A program made the translations under genes and the position numbers. From Beroe ovata (lineage: Eukaryota; Ctenophora; Nuda; Beroida; Beroidae), in assembly GCA_946803715.1 (NCBI GenBank), contig CAMPET010000133.1, forward strand, positions 89,839 to 153,838: a stretch of 64,000 nt of DNA. Reading direction: 5' to 3'. The notes under the pieces were generated by a model that was given only the letters and a program-made list of their open reading frames with translations, had not been told where the DNA came from and searched no databases. This document shows positions 11,137 through 22,337 of this stretch, in pieces. Within the stretch, counting starts at the first letter, position 1. Each line of letters starts with the position of its first letter.

Positions 11137-12025
11137 ATGGTGTGCCAAAATTTTCATAATATGACAATTGGTCATTGCAATATACAAGGAGGGCTAATAG
11201 GCCTATCCAAGTCAACCCAAATTTCGCAGCTAGTGAAACAGCACAATCTTGACATTCTCTCTATCAATGAAACAAACTTAAACGATAGCATTGCAACTGA
11301 ATCTCTAAACATCCCCATTAGTTACTCCTTCAAGCGTATGGATCGGGGAATCGGTAACAGAGGAGGGTGTGGGCTGATAATAAGTGATAGAGTTGCTTAC
11401 ATCCCCATCAACTTCAAAACTAATATAAGTAATATCGAGGCTAAATGGATTAAGCTTAAGAACTGCAATATATATCTCTGTGGCTTCTATAGATCAAGTG
11501 GGTACTGCAAATTAGACACCTTTATTGACTACTTTACAGAATGTATGAACAAATTGAAGGGCAAAAAGGTTATTTGGATCGGAGATATTAACGTTGATCA
11601 GAATAAGATAAGTAGTACAGACTATAAGAAGTTGGACTCAACTCTTAAATCATTCAATATGGTACAAACAATACAGAACTACACTAGGATAGCTAAAAAA
11701 GGCACCAAATTTAGTTTTACCACAATAGATGTCACCATTACAAATTGCTATTCCGACTTTGTTGACTCTTCTGTCTTACCTGAACGTATAGGAGATCACT
11801 ATCCAATTAAGCTTCAGTTGCAATTTAAAGTAGAATTACCACCTAAATTTGAAAAAATAACTATTCGTGACTATAGCAGCAATAATGTTAAAGCATATCA
11901 GACGTATCTAGCTCATACTGATTTCTCGTATCTTCTAAGAAGCAGGAGTGTTGATGATGCCATAAACTTTTTCGATACCACACTCACTAAATATCATGAC
12001 CACTACTTTCCATTGAAAACCATAA
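11137..12025 (+). CDS. LINE ORF2, APE endonuclease domain only (cut at N)
   Basis: Starts 120 nt after the ORF1 stop with a good ATG. The apurinic-like endonuclease motifs are in order: GHCNIQGG, DILSINETNL (catalytic Glu), RGGCGLIIS, GDINVD (Asp-Asn), SFTTIDVTI, and GDHYPIKL (Asp-His). The frame continues to YFPLKTI, the usual segment before the RT domain, and then meets the N at 12026. No reverse transcriptase motif is present, so this is a partial ORF2 of about 296 aa. Confidence 0.85.
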
Positions 12026-12026
12026 A
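12026..12026. other. Single-N contig join
   Basis: A lone N interrupts ORF2 of the LINE. Sequence on the right (GAGGAATAGTCAG...) is not LINE coding sequence. It probably marks an unresolved repeat boundary. Confidence 0.8.
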
Positions 12027-12134
12027 NGAGGAATAGTCAGTTCATTTCCCACAGGAAAATGTTAGGAAAGGATGGAAAATACTGAATCCTGTGACCCAAA
12101 AATTTGATCTGTAGTTTCTGCTTTCAACACAGTC

Positions 12135-13470
12135 ATGAGAATTGAGTCTGATGAGGAGGAATGCCCTACCCTGTTTCAAAGGTAAAAGCGGTATTCACAT
12201 AGCAGAACAATAAGATAACTTCTGTAAACCAAGTAAAAATATTTCCTATCACCAATCATGATACTTAACTTCTAATCAAACTTCTAACTTAGTTTCCTTA
12301 AAGCCTGATAGCGTCTTTCACAGGTTCACAGGTATGATAATTTCCTTGCTTACAGGTTTACAAGTCAAGTTGCTGTTTACTCGATGTGGATGGTTCTTGT
12401 GTCCCTATTTCCAGTTCTTGGATGGAAGTCACTGAAATGGGTAAAGCCAAACAATGCAGTTGTCAAACATAGACTTGGCAGCAAGCCATCTGTGAGATAT
12501 TCTGGAGTTGAAATTGTTCTGCCTGTCATAGGTTAGTGTCCATGAATTCATTGAACAGTGATTTGTCAATAACTCCCAGTGATCCCCATGGGAATTAAAA
12601 AGATATCCATTTTTCAGATAAAATTGTTGAAGTCAATCTCAGTCCCCAAAGCTTGGTACTTCCATCATCTGTTTATTACTCAAAAGACAGAATCCCAATT
12701 GATTCTGGTCTTATAGTAGAATATCAAGTGAAAGATCCTGCACTATGTTAGTTCAAAATGTCTTCTACTTGGCTATCTTGGTTTTGGTATTATTACAAAG
12801 TTTTTTACTGTGATGAAGTGAACTAATGCCATTATTGTATCACAACCTAATTTCAGGTGTATGTGAATTACAGGATGTCACAGAAAGTTTACAATTCGCT
12901 GCAAGAACTGCTTTACCAAGAGCTTTTTCACAAAATTCATCGCAGATGATTGTATGTTCTAAGAAACTGTTGGAATATGCAGTTGTGAAAAATATAAGTA
13001 ATGCTGTGCGCATCTGGGGAATTGAGATCATATCTGCAGAATTAGCACCATTCAAATTTGCTGCAATACCTGATTCAGAGCATGATGAAAGTCCAGTTTC
13101 AAAAGCCATCAATTTCATCCAGAAGATAGCTGGACATAATCCTCTCCCATCAAAAGATAAGTTGTCTATTGATGAAATTATGTCATGTTTAAAGCCAATG
13201 CTCACCAAGAAAGTTTGTAAAGCAGTTAACGCTGTGATTGTGCTGAAACTTGTTGGTACAAATGGAGGCATGTGCCTTATCGACTTTAAGAATTGCTCTA
13301 TGGTAAAGAATCCAAAAAACTTCCATTGTGACCTGACTGTAGAAATGACTGTTGATACCTTCTTTGATATGTTCGATCTGAGAGACAATATTATTGATCT
13401 ATACAAGTCTGGAAAGGTCGCTATAGATGGTGATTTGAGTGTGGCTCAAAGACTGCAGCATATGTTTTGA
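12135..13470 (+). CDS. STOML1: Stomatin-like protein 1 (SPFH + SCP2)
   Basis: Four exons: 12135-12181, 12356-12531, 12618-12746 and 12857-13470. Phases join cleanly (FQ-R-FTSQ; VKDPALC-VCELQD). The N-terminus is acidic (MRIESDEEECP). A single hydrophobic hairpin-like segment follows (VAVYSMWMVLVSLFPVLGW), then the SPFH/prohibitin core in exons 2-4 (ending at AVRIWGIEIISAEL). The C-terminal half of exon 4 is an SCP2 sterol-carrier fold (ENIIDLYKSGKVAIDGDLSV-like ending at QRLQHMF). SPFH plus SCP2 is specific to STOML1/UNC-24, a membrane protein of late endosomes that tunes acid-sensing and stomatin-type channels. The short 5' exon directly follows a contig join, so upstream exons cannot be excluded. 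Confidence 0.88.
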
Positions 13471-13868
13471 ATTAAGAGGTATTTCAACTACCTATTAGTG
13501 AAAAGTTGCTAGGTAGTACATTGCTTTGTATGGTGCAGTAGTTTGTAGTCACTGTTGATGAGTTTCGTAATATTATTTGTCTTTGTTACTGTATAAGTCG
13601 TGTTAAATAGTATGCTGAATTATTGCCATATTTTCTTCATTCCATTTGCTAGCATGAAACTGTAAAATTGCAAAAAGTTATAATTATGCAAATACGATAC
13701 ATCATGTTGGTGAACGATATAACAGCAATGCAAACAATATTGTATTATTTAGGTATATTTACTATTTAGGTATGTTCTCATATTAGATATATGTACCAAT
13801 GATCGCTTCACTATCCTGAATGGTCCACATCTTGGACTGTTAATATTGTTCAATATAGGTACGTCATT
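13471..13868. other. Intergenic between convergent genes
   Basis: AT-rich spacer between the 3' ends of the STOML1 gene (+) and the GPCR gene (-). It likely holds both 3' UTRs. No coding signal seen. Confidence 0.5.
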
Positions 13869-14894
13869 TCATCCCGTTGCATTTTCATTGGCGATTGTTT
13901 TCCTGCACCCCTCCTGCTGAAATACATTCGAACTCTGTTGGGTAGAAATTTTCGAGGCAACAGTTGTGTTCCATATTGCTTGTTTGGTGGTTACAAACAC
14001 ACTCCTTAAGAACTCTTGGTAACTCTTGACTGTAAAAATGTAAATGATTGGGTTAGCCGAGAAGTTGAGGTACACCATGTAGACAGCAAATCTGTAATAG
14101 TGTACAGAAATGGCAACGTTGGTATCAATATCAGCAATTACTACTTTCATAACATAGTAGGCACCATAGGGAATGTAGGAGCTAAGGTAGCAAATGGAGA
14201 TGAGCAGGAGTGTAAGCATGGTTTGTTTCTGAAGCCCCTGCACCCTTCGAACATAGTAGAAGATCCAGATCACTGCTAAAACAACGACCAGCATGGGCAT
14301 CAAAACAAAGAGTGTAGATGCTATGGCTGGGAATATTCGCGAGATCCTTGTTTTTCCATCAAAATATCCCTCGCAAGTGAAATAGCTCAATCTAAACGAT
14401 TGAATCCTATTCAATATCAATGTAGGGATGGTGTGCAGTATCGGCTGAACTAGCCACATAGCTATTGCCACCATATGACCACTCTTGGCTGTTCTGACTC
14501 TTGCTTGCAACGGGAATAGTAGAACATGAAGCTTACTAACATTGAGTGCACATATAAGAAATATTTCTGATATTCCGAAAAAGAGATGCCAATAACTGGC
14601 GAGGTTACAAAAGAAATCTCCGAAAACCCATTCATTTTTGATGATAGTTATCAAAGTGACCATTATGTAGAATGAATATCCAATATCAGCTAGGGCTATG
14701 TTCTTGATCAGTATACTGGAAATCCTATCCAGTTTTATTGCATCATGCTTGAGCGAAGCATATAAAACCACAGAGTTCCCAACACTAGCTAGGAACCAGG
14801 TAGTGAAGCACCACCCTCCCAGAAATAGTCGTTCAGTAACTGTACTGGGCTCATTGTACACGTCTGTTGCTACTGTTACATTCGCTGGATTCAT
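13869..14894 (-). CDS. Orphan rhodopsin-family GPCR, intronless, DRY replaced
   Basis: 341 aa with seven hydrophobic segments. TM1 has GNSVVLYASL, TM2 has NIALADIGY, the conserved extracellular Cys is in FFCNLASYW, and TM7 has NPIIYIF. The N-terminus carries an N-V-T glycosylation site. The TM3 end reads NVSKLHVLLFPL where D-R-Y-x-A-I-x-x-P-L is expected, so the DRY switch is SKL. TM6 has CYLSSYIPY instead of CWxP. The ligand cannot be predicted. Class A membership is secure from the TM1 and TM7 motifs. The coding part is a single exon. The 5' UTR may contain an intron, because the sequence directly upstream (CCTAAATAAAAG) allows an acceptor. Confidence 0.85.
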   Translation of the reverse strand: MNPANVTVATDVYNEPSTVTERLFLGGWCFTTWFLASVGNSVVLYASLKHDAIKLDRISSILIKNIALADIGYSFYIMVTLITIIKNEWVFGDFFCNLASYWHLFFGISEIFLICALNVSKLHVLLFPLQARVRTAKSGHMVAIAMWLVQPILHTIPTLILNRIQSFRLSYFTCEGYFDGKTRISRIFPAIASTLFVLMPMLVVVLAVIWIFYYVRRVQGLQKQTMLTLLLISICYLSSYIPYGAYYVMKVVIADIDTNVAISVHYYRFAVYMVYLNFSANPIIYIFTVKSYQEFLRSVFVTTKQAIWNTTVASKISTQQSSNVFQQEGCRKTIANENATG

Positions 14895-15496
14895 TGCATT
14901 CCCTAAATAAAAGATGTTAAGTTATTCCAAACAAATCACATGAATAAAATTTACACATAACACACATATCACATGAACAACATATATAATACCTAATATT
15001 TCCAAGAGTGATTTTGCTAAGGAGACTGCTAGACACTTGTAAACAGCGTCGTTGCAAATCCAACCACGCAACAGCGAACTGTCCATGATCTTCCCATGCC
15101 GGGTCCTTGATTTAAGGACTAAGAGTGACAAAATGCTGAGATATTATTAAATGGAATTAGTCTACCTGTCACAGGGCATCACCTCATATGCATATATCAT
15201 CGAGGAACGGTTCTCGAATTTAGATTTGTCACGTCTACGATTTTCATAGCTGTAATTGGCCCAATTCTTGAATGCATTTCGGAATCCAATAGGTGAATAT
15301 CAATGGCAGATAACTAGAAATGGAATAGCAATTCAACGTCAATAGAAGATAGAATGCATCAAAATATGTTATTACTCGATAGAAAATGTAATAAGATTCA
15401 AGCTTATAGGTAAATACGTAATAGATTTGTAAATCTCAAAAAAGTCTGGAAAACATCTTCATTCAATCATTTAATCAGTTCTAGGAGGGAGCTTGC
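14895..15496. other. Divergent promoter region, GPCR / GPAM
   Basis: Roughly 600 bp between the GPCR start (-) and the GPAM start (+). AT-rich, with no clear ORF or repeat. It must hold both promoters. Confidence 0.45.
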
Positions 15497-17848
15497 ATGA
15501 ACTCTACAACGACAGAAAAACTTGATGCAGTGTTCAAGAAATGGGAGAAGAAAAGGTCATCAGCTCAAATTAAAGAAAGCGTTGTGACAGGTAATGACAA
15601 ATGGATTTCGAAATATGGAAGAAATCCAGCTCCATTACCACGCATGGCCAGGAACTACAGGACTCCAAGTCAGCGACAGAAAGTACAACTGGAAGGTTAT
15701 ACTGGCTTTCTTCCTAACTTGGGCATAAAATTGACCCACAAAACTGTACAAGTCCCGAATAAATGTTGCGCTCGATGCTCTCCGCAGAGTAATTCTGCTT
15801 GGCGCCCTTCAGAAGATACTCAAATTAACTTGACAGACTTGAAATCGTATCGAAGGCAAGGGCTCTTTGCATACAATTTTAATGACGTGGCAGCCTGTTC
15901 GAGGCTGAAAGTAACAGCGTTGCCAGAAACTGAAAAACCGACTTTATCATCAGAAAAAGTGAAAGAACAGCTTGAATCATATCAAGATCCACAATATGCT
16001 GCGAAAATTGCGAAAAAACTTTATCAGAAAATTTGTGCTTATTCATGGTCATGGATAGCAAAGGTCTCCGGATGGGTCCTCATGAAAGTCTTCCAGTACT
16101 CAACCAGTGGAATATTTGTCGAGCAGCGAGAGATTGAAATAGTCAAGCAAGCTGTCGATTTGAAACTTCCCATATTGTACCTACCTCTCCATCGGTCGCA
16201 CCTGGACTACGTGATACTGATGTGGGTTCTTTGTCTCTGTGATATCCCTTCTCCGTTTGTGGCAGCCGGTGATAATCTCGATATCCCAGTTGTCGGGCCG
16301 TTTTTGAGACGGCTGGGAGCTTTCTACATTAGACGACGTCCCCGAGAAGATCATGAACTTTACAAGGCGATACTCGGTCAGTACATGATTGAGTTATTAA
16401 AGAGTGGTTGTTCGATCGAGTTCTTTATTGAAGGTCGTCGGTCAAGAAGTGGATTGATAAACGCATCAAAAGTTGGTTTACTGAGTCAGATTGTGTGTGC
16501 GGTCAAAGATGGTGTGATACGAGACGTATTGCTTTGTCCTCTTTCCATAACCTATGATAAGGTTCCAGAAGAAAGTCTCACTCTCGAACTTCAAGGAGCC
16601 AAGAAAAATCCTGAAAATGTGTTTTCTGCTTTGTGGCATAGCATCACATTTCCCCTTCGACAACATTACGGTTCCATCAAGGTACACTTCTCAGAGCCAT
16701 TCTCGCTCTCTGAATACATTGAGAAGTGTATTTTAGACATACGGCTGCCGTCAGATGCTTGGCGAAACGCAGCTGATATGGACACAGCAGCTGTGTATCG
16801 ACTAACTAGTCACCTTGGCGACCATGTTCTGTATGATGCAATGAAGACGAGTAGTGTCAGTGAAACTGCACTCGTCTCTGCCCTTGTCTTGAATATCACC
16901 TCCCCAACTTCACAGACACAGTTAGAGAAGGATGGGGATGTCCTGAGAACGGTCCTGGAAACTATAAAGAAGACATCCGTTCTCTCAGTAACTTCAGGGT
17001 ACTTGACTGATACTATCATCGATCTAAGTAGTAACAACTTCTTTGCCATTGAACATGACAGTCGCTGCTCAGATAATATTATTACCAGATGCAAGGATAG
17101 TCAAACGGAACTTCTCTTACATTACTACTCTGCACCAGTTGTCACATTCACCTTTTCTGTGAGCTGTCTTTGCATCAGTATCCCTGGAATAATGGAAGAA
17201 GTTCAAGAGGAGTACAGAATTTCGAAACACAAGCTCATGCAACGTACTCAGTACATCTACAAGATTCTCGAGTCGAACATCAAAGCTCTGCCGCCCTGCA
17301 TTGCCGTCGATCAGCAGCTTTCGGCTGACCTCGATTCGCTTTTCAGTCTGGGGATATTGAAAGCAAAACAGACCTCCTTGTCGACCACCGATCAAGTTAG
17401 AATGAATAGAGCCACTGCAATTTGGGACGAATCCCAAGATGTGGGTTCGGTCAATCCTGAATTCTACGACGACTCTCTCATTGTAGATCCCGAAAAACTT
17501 GACTTATGTCTTCAAATTGGTTCCATCTTACTGCCGTACGTGAAGACGCTTTGGTTTATCATTGAGTTTCTCCCCATACTTACAGATCCAATCCAAGTTA
17601 CGAAGGAAGAATTTGTAAGAAACCTATGTGATATCGGGGAGGAAAAATACAAGGACGGGACATGCCCCGCTCTTTGTTCATCACAGTTTCACGTTTCAAA
17701 CTTTGTGGAAAAACTTCTGGTGATGGGTATCATCCATGTTGAGGGTGAATGTGTGAGTCTCAGTGACAATTACAACGACTCTGAATCCCTGCTGGCCATG
17801 GTGCAGTATTTGTCGCTTTTCTTGTGCGAGTGCCTGCCAAGTCCTTGA
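15497..17848 (+). CDS. GPAM: Mitochondrial glycerol-3-phosphate acyltransferase (GPAT1/2 type)
   Basis: 783 aa in one exon; vertebrate GPAM has about 830. It transfers acyl-CoA to sn-1 of glycerol-3-phosphate, the first step of glycerolipid synthesis, on the outer mitochondrial membrane. Acyltransferase motifs: I HRSHLD (H232-D237), II GAFYIRRR (274-281), III FIEGRRSRSG (310-319), IV LCPLSITYD (346-354). The N-terminal cysteine patch CCARCSPQS (90-98) and the GLFAYN and GWVLMKVF segments before motif I match GPAM better than GNPAT, as does YGSIKVHFSEPFSLSEY after motif IV. Motif III has GRR where GTR is usual. The absence of introns in 2.35 kb contrasts with the split genes around it. Confidence 0.85.
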   Translation: MNSTTTEKLDAVFKKWEKKRSSAQIKESVVTGNDKWISKYGRNPAPLPRMARNYRTPSQRQKVQLEGYTGFLPNLGIKLTHKTVQVPNKCCARCSPQSNSAWRPSEDTQINLTDLKSYRRQGLFAYNFNDVAACSRLKVTALPETEKPTLSSEKVKEQLESYQDPQYAAKIAKKLYQKICAYSWSWIAKVSGWVLMKVFQYSTSGIFVEQREIEIVKQAVDLKLPILYLPLHRSHLDYVILMWVLCLCDIPSPFVAAGDNLDIPVVGPFLRRLGAFYIRRRPREDHELYKAILGQYMIELLKSGCSIEFFIEGRRSRSGLINASKVGLLSQIVCAVKDGVIRDVLLCPLSITYDKVPEESLTLELQGAKKNPENVFSALWHSITFPLRQHYGSIKVHFSEPFSLSEYIEKCILDIRLPSDAWRNAADMDTAAVYRLTSHLGDHVLYDAMKTSSVSETALVSALVLNITSPTSQTQLEKDGDVLRTVLETIKKTSVLSVTSGYLTDTIIDLSSNNFFAIEHDSRCSDNIITRCKDSQTELLLHYYSAPVVTFTFSVSCLCISIPGIMEEVQEEYRISKHKLMQRTQYIYKILESNIKALPPCIAVDQQLSADLDSLFSLGILKAKQTSLSTTDQVRMNRATAIWDESQDVGSVNPEFYDDSLIVDPEKLDLCLQIGSILLPYVKTLWFIIEFLPILTDPIQVTKEEFVRNLCDIGEEKYKDGTCPALCSSQFHVSNFVEKLLVMGIIHVEGECVSLSDNYNDSESLLAMVQYLSLFLCECLPSP

Positions 17849-18034
17849 TATTAAATAGTTACAACTTGTTCAAGGTTCTGTTATTATTTCAGTTATAAAA
17901 CCCACCGATTTATTGTTTTTCCAGTGATCATTCTCGATTCTTATGACTCATATTGTCAATTTTGTTGATGAATGATATGAAAGTTGCCCCCATATTATTA
18001 TTCAATGCAGAAATACAAGCTCACTCTAATTAGG

Positions 18035-21000
18035 ATGTCACTGTTCAAGCTCGCCAAGAACTCCCGACCACTTGCATCTCGGTGCATGTCCATGCTGGTC
18101 AATGACCCTGCCTACTCATGGTTAGGAGACATTGGGATCAAGGAGCTGAATGAGGGAGTGTACAGTGGTTCATGGGGTGGTCGGGGTCCAGTTGTTCCCT
18201 CTATCTCTCCAATCAATGAGCAGCCAATTGCTAACGTCATTGAGGTAAGAATTGGAATTCTACCGAATTCTCGACATCTCTTTTCGATGTCACGTGTTGA
18301 CAATTTCTCTAAGATGACATTTATCGAGAATCCAAAGATGAGTAATTACGTTATGGCGACGAATGAATTCCCTGAATTCTGATTGGGCCCAGAAAATCAT
18401 CATAGCTCTATGATAATTGCAATTTTCTCTCACTACGGCGCTATCATTATTGACGTGAACTTAGTATGAGAAGATCTCCCCTCCCCATTGGTCGATTGTT
18501 ACAGGGAACAGTTGAGGATTACGAGGAGGTGATCTGTGCGTCAAGGGAAGCATCGAAGCAGTGGGCTATGGTGAGTGTAGGTGACAGTGATATATAGCAG
18601 CTGAGGAATTATGGGGGAACCATTTGATCCGCCGTCGCGTATTTCGGTCATTAGGATTTCGGAATATAATAGGTACGATGATCCTACGATGAAAATGGTT
18701 TCAAACTTTCAGACGCCAGCACCAGTAAGAGGTGAAGTAATCCGGCAAATCGGTGAGAACCTCCGGGCTAAGTTGGAACCTCTCGGCAAGTTGGTATCGC
18801 TGGAGATGGGCAAAATCTTACCTGAAGGTATTGGAGAGGTTCAGGAAGCGGTTGACATCGCCGATTACGCCACAGGACTGTCGAGGATGATTAACGGCAA
18901 AGTCATACCGTCTGAGCGTGAGTCACAATGTTGTTTATACGCAGTTGCCCTGGGGAATTGTCCAGGAGATGTCATTCTATCACTGAACTCTCAAAAATCA
19001 CCATGGTAACAGGTCCAGCTCACATGATGCTTGAGCAGTGGCACCCGCTTGGCGTGGTCGGTGTCATCACCGCCTTTAACTTCCCCGTCGCACCATACTT
19101 CTGGAACTTCACCATTGCTTCCGTGTGCGGAAATGCTTGTGTCTGGAAAGGGGCACCTACCACGTCACTCTCCGGAATTGCTTGTACCAAGTGAGTGTCG
19201 AATTGAACCAGCTGAGTAATCTTTGACCTATTTGGTATTCCACCCAACCCATTCCTCATACTGTTCTGTGTCTCTTCCCTATTCAAGTATTCAGTAGGTA
19301 CTTATACTTATTGGACATTATCTCATTCAAATGAAATAACATCAGCTTTGGATAAATCTTGTCTATATCTGGGACTTGTCACTATTCAGATTGGATAATC
19401 TCTGACAGCTTCCTTTTTCAGACTCATAGCCGAAGTTTTGGAGTCTAACAAGTTGCCTGGCGCTCTTTCTGGACTGGTATCAGGAGGCGCTGATGTCGGG
19501 TAGGTACTTGGATACACTATACACGCAACAACTACACATTATACACGCAAAAAACAAATAATTGTGGTTCGAAAAAGTCTACTATATATAATTGCCCGGT
19601 ATTACTCTGGATTTTGAATGTCTACTGTTTTCAGTGAATCCATGGTCAATGATCCAAGAGTAAATCTACTGTCTTTTACCGGAAGTTGCCAAATCGGTAA
19701 ACAAGTAGGAACTAAGGTAAGCACTAAGCATCATCAATACTGTACTTAGTAAGGGCGATATATATTGTACTGTGGAGTAGACATGGTTTATACTTGTATA
19801 GAGTGAAGAATAGAGTAGACAGAATACTCCAATGCATGAGAAGGTGTGGTGCCTTCATTTCATTTACTATCATCCAATAGGTATCAGTTAGGTATTACTG
19901 TAACCCGAATTCCTATTCTCTCGACGAAATGATCGCTTCAGGTCCAGCAGCGTATGGGTAAGCTTATCCTGGAGCTTGGTGGTAATAACGCTATCTCAGT
20001 AATGGAAGATGCTGATCTAGACATGCTGGTTCCTGCCGTGTGTTTTGCCAGTGTCGGAACAGCTGGACAGAGATGCACGACTACCCGCCGATTGGTGCGT
20101 AATGAAACGTGACAGGGTATAATTGGTGACAGCAGAATGACTGACTACAGAATAACCGTGACAGCAACATAAGTGACAACTGGATTGAATACTAGGTATC
20201 ACGAACCCCACCCCCAGATTGTACACAAATCTCTGGTGGAGGAAGTGGTTCGGAGACTGGTATCAGCGTACAAACAAGTCAAGATTGGCGACCCCTTGGT
20301 AAAGGGAAACCTCTGTGGACCACTCCACACGGTTGCGGCTGTGGAGTCGTACAAAAGCGCCATCGCCGAGGCGCAGCAACTGGTACAGTCCCTATTACAG
20401 GATATGATTCAGTAAGAGAAACGTGTCATTGATACTGTCATATTAACGTGTCATACTGTCACGCTGTCATCATTTGTTCCTGACCTTGACACCTTGTCTT
20501 CTCGATGATCATCATGATGCGAGCGTTGCACAAGTTGCTAAAGACCCATGCTATCATTAAGATTGGTTGCTTTGTTCAAATTATGGGCTGCTTTCTTTTA
20601 ATTCGAATCCATAAAAAGCAATTACCCATGCACACAGATTGTCACAACATTGTTGTCAGGGAGGTAACATAGAGACGGGTGGTAACGTTGTGGGCGGCAG
20701 GTATGTGGAGCCTACAATCGTAACGGGGCTGTCACACGATGCACCGCTAGTGCTACGAGAAACGTTCGCTCCCATCCTCTATATACTGCCTTGCGAGGTG
20801 AGAGACGGAGTTTATGCAGGAGTAAACACCCTTCATATGATACCCGGCGTACACCAGCGTACAATTCGTAATCTTGGAATTTTGAAGTGTGATGTCGTCT
20901 GGCATGTGAACTGTTTTGGCTAAGACGAGGTTTAGGAGCAAACTATCCTTTTTATCTTGGCATGTTTACAGGATTTCGAAGATGCTGTCGCGATCAACAA

Positions 21001-21932
21001 CGAAGTTTCACAAGGTCTTTCCTCTTCCATTTTCACAACAAACCCCGAGTACATTTTCCGGTGAGAGAGACATATTATGTACAATCATGTACAAATTATG
21101 CACAAGGTATTATGTACATTGTACGATCTGTCCCACATACTCGAATATTGCATTCGTATTTCTAGTGCCATGCACCGTATATACATCTCTATGTCACTTC
21201 GTACATACATCCTACTGAGCTTGCTGTTCACCGTATGTTTGTGTAACACCGTGTGTTTCAATAACACCGTGACGTGTCTCTATGACACCGTGACGTGACT
21301 CTATGACACCGTGTGTCTCTATAGGTAACACCGTGTGTTACTAAGTGTATGACACCGTGTGTCTCTATAGGTAACACCGTGTGTTAGTGTGTTACTATGA
21401 CACCATGACGTGTCTCTATGACACCATGACATGTCTCTATAACACTGTATGTTACTATGACACCGTGTGTCCCTATAGGTAACACCGTGTGTTAGTGTGT
21501 TACTATGACACCGCTGTGATCCAGACACATCCTGTAGGTGGGTCGGTGCTGGAGGGGCTGACAGCGGTATTTGTAACGTGAATATCCCAACTAACGGAGC
21601 AGAGATAGGTGGAGCTTTCGGAGGAGAGAAGGAAACCGGTGGAGGAAGAGAGAGTGGGAGTGACGCGTGGAAACAGTACTGCAGACGCGCAACTTGGTGA
21701 GTGAATGATAATTGTCACTGCATTGTGTCATGAAATATGCTTGATTCTGATTGATTGTACCACAAAGTATAAACAAACAAATGCCACATTTTGCGATTCA
21801 CAGACCTCAAATGATCCACAAATTTTGTTTCAAAATCATATTTTTCGTAATCCTTCCTAAGTACCTACTCCCTTCAGTACGATCAACTACTCCAAAGAAC
21901 TCCCCCTTGCCCAAGGAATTGATTTCAGTTAA
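18035..21932 (+). CDS. ALDH7A1: Alpha-aminoadipic semialdehyde dehydrogenase (antiquitin)
   Basis: Twelve exons: 18035-18244, 18505-18570, 18713-18917, 19013-19190, 19422-19499, 19635-19716, 19942-20094, 20218-20382, 20660-20797, 20972-21060, 21538-21695 and 21878-21932. NAD-dependent oxidation of aminoadipic semialdehyde in lysine breakdown. The N-terminus is basic and mitochondrial-like ([17 protein letters not shown]), followed by the ALDH7 hallmark [13 protein letters not shown]. The fold motifs are [33 protein letters not shown] and [12 protein letters not shown] (catalytic Cys; Glu in ELGGNN). The C-terminus is [27 protein letters not shown] then [13 protein letters not shown]. Every exon joins in frame. 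An in-frame ATG lies 51 nt upstream (17984), so the leader could be longer. Confidence 0.92.
21230..21515. repeat. GTAACACCGTGTG minisatellite in ALDH7A1 intron 10
   Basis: Irregular tandem units alternate (T)ATGACACCGTG(A/T)CGTGTCTC and TAGGTAACACCGTGTGTTA over about 285 bp. The tract ends about 20 bp before the acceptor of exon 11. The unit holds GTAACAC/GTGTTAC inverted words that also recur near 39.95 and 53.7 kb. Confidence 0.85.
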
Positions 21933-22337
21933 AATAAGTCGAGCTTTCGATCGCTTTTTGGTACCCTCTTTTTCATACATTTTTACTTGTTTTTCATATC
22001 ACGTAGTTTTGGAATTCATATATTGTTAGAAGTAGATTTGGAAAAATTCCAATTTCATATTTGTATTTGGGGATTCCCAGTTCTTTTGTAAATAAGAAAA
22101 TAGTTAGCTGTTTAAAATTGTTTCCTCTATAATTTGATGTTAAACTAAAACTTCAATAAAAAATGATAACTGTGTATCACCTAGTTTTATTGTATCTCTT
22201 GATCCTCTCACTCGAAATCTCTGGGCAAATGCAACATAATGAAACCTATCTACTTATCTAATTGATGACTCTCAAGGACATGCTCTCTGAGATACCTTTT
22301 TCTCACCAACCTGTTATTTTCGTACATAGCTTTAGCA
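21933..22337. other. 3' UTR and short promoter region
   Basis: Contains the ALDH7A1 3' end, with AATAAA at about 22155-22160, then roughly 175 bp to the SUPT4H1 start. No other coding signal. Confidence 0.5.

Larger units (their letters stand above)
9131..12025 (+). mobile_element. CR1/L2-like LINE with AlkB-SGNH ORF1, 3' truncated at N
   Basis: Non-LTR retrotransposon. It has a 5' block (9131-9171) that is identical, apart from a 4-nt insertion, to one 5' of the LINE at 59.95 kb. ORF1 (9355-11016) carries AlkB plus SGNH domains, and ORF2 (11137 onward) carries the APE endonuclease. The element stops at a lone N at 12026, before any reverse transcriptase motif, and STOML1 begins 109 bases later. 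The loss of RT and 3' UTR therefore looks like a contig join rather than a biological 3' truncation. No target-site duplication can be assigned without the 3' end. Confidence 0.85.

Noticed and set aside
15497-17848. GNPAT (dihydroxyacetone phosphate acyltransferase) as the identity
   Set aside because: The N-terminal cysteine patch, GWVLMKVF and the sequence around motifs II-IV fit GPAM/GPAT2 better; no peroxisomal C-terminal signal (ends CLPSP).
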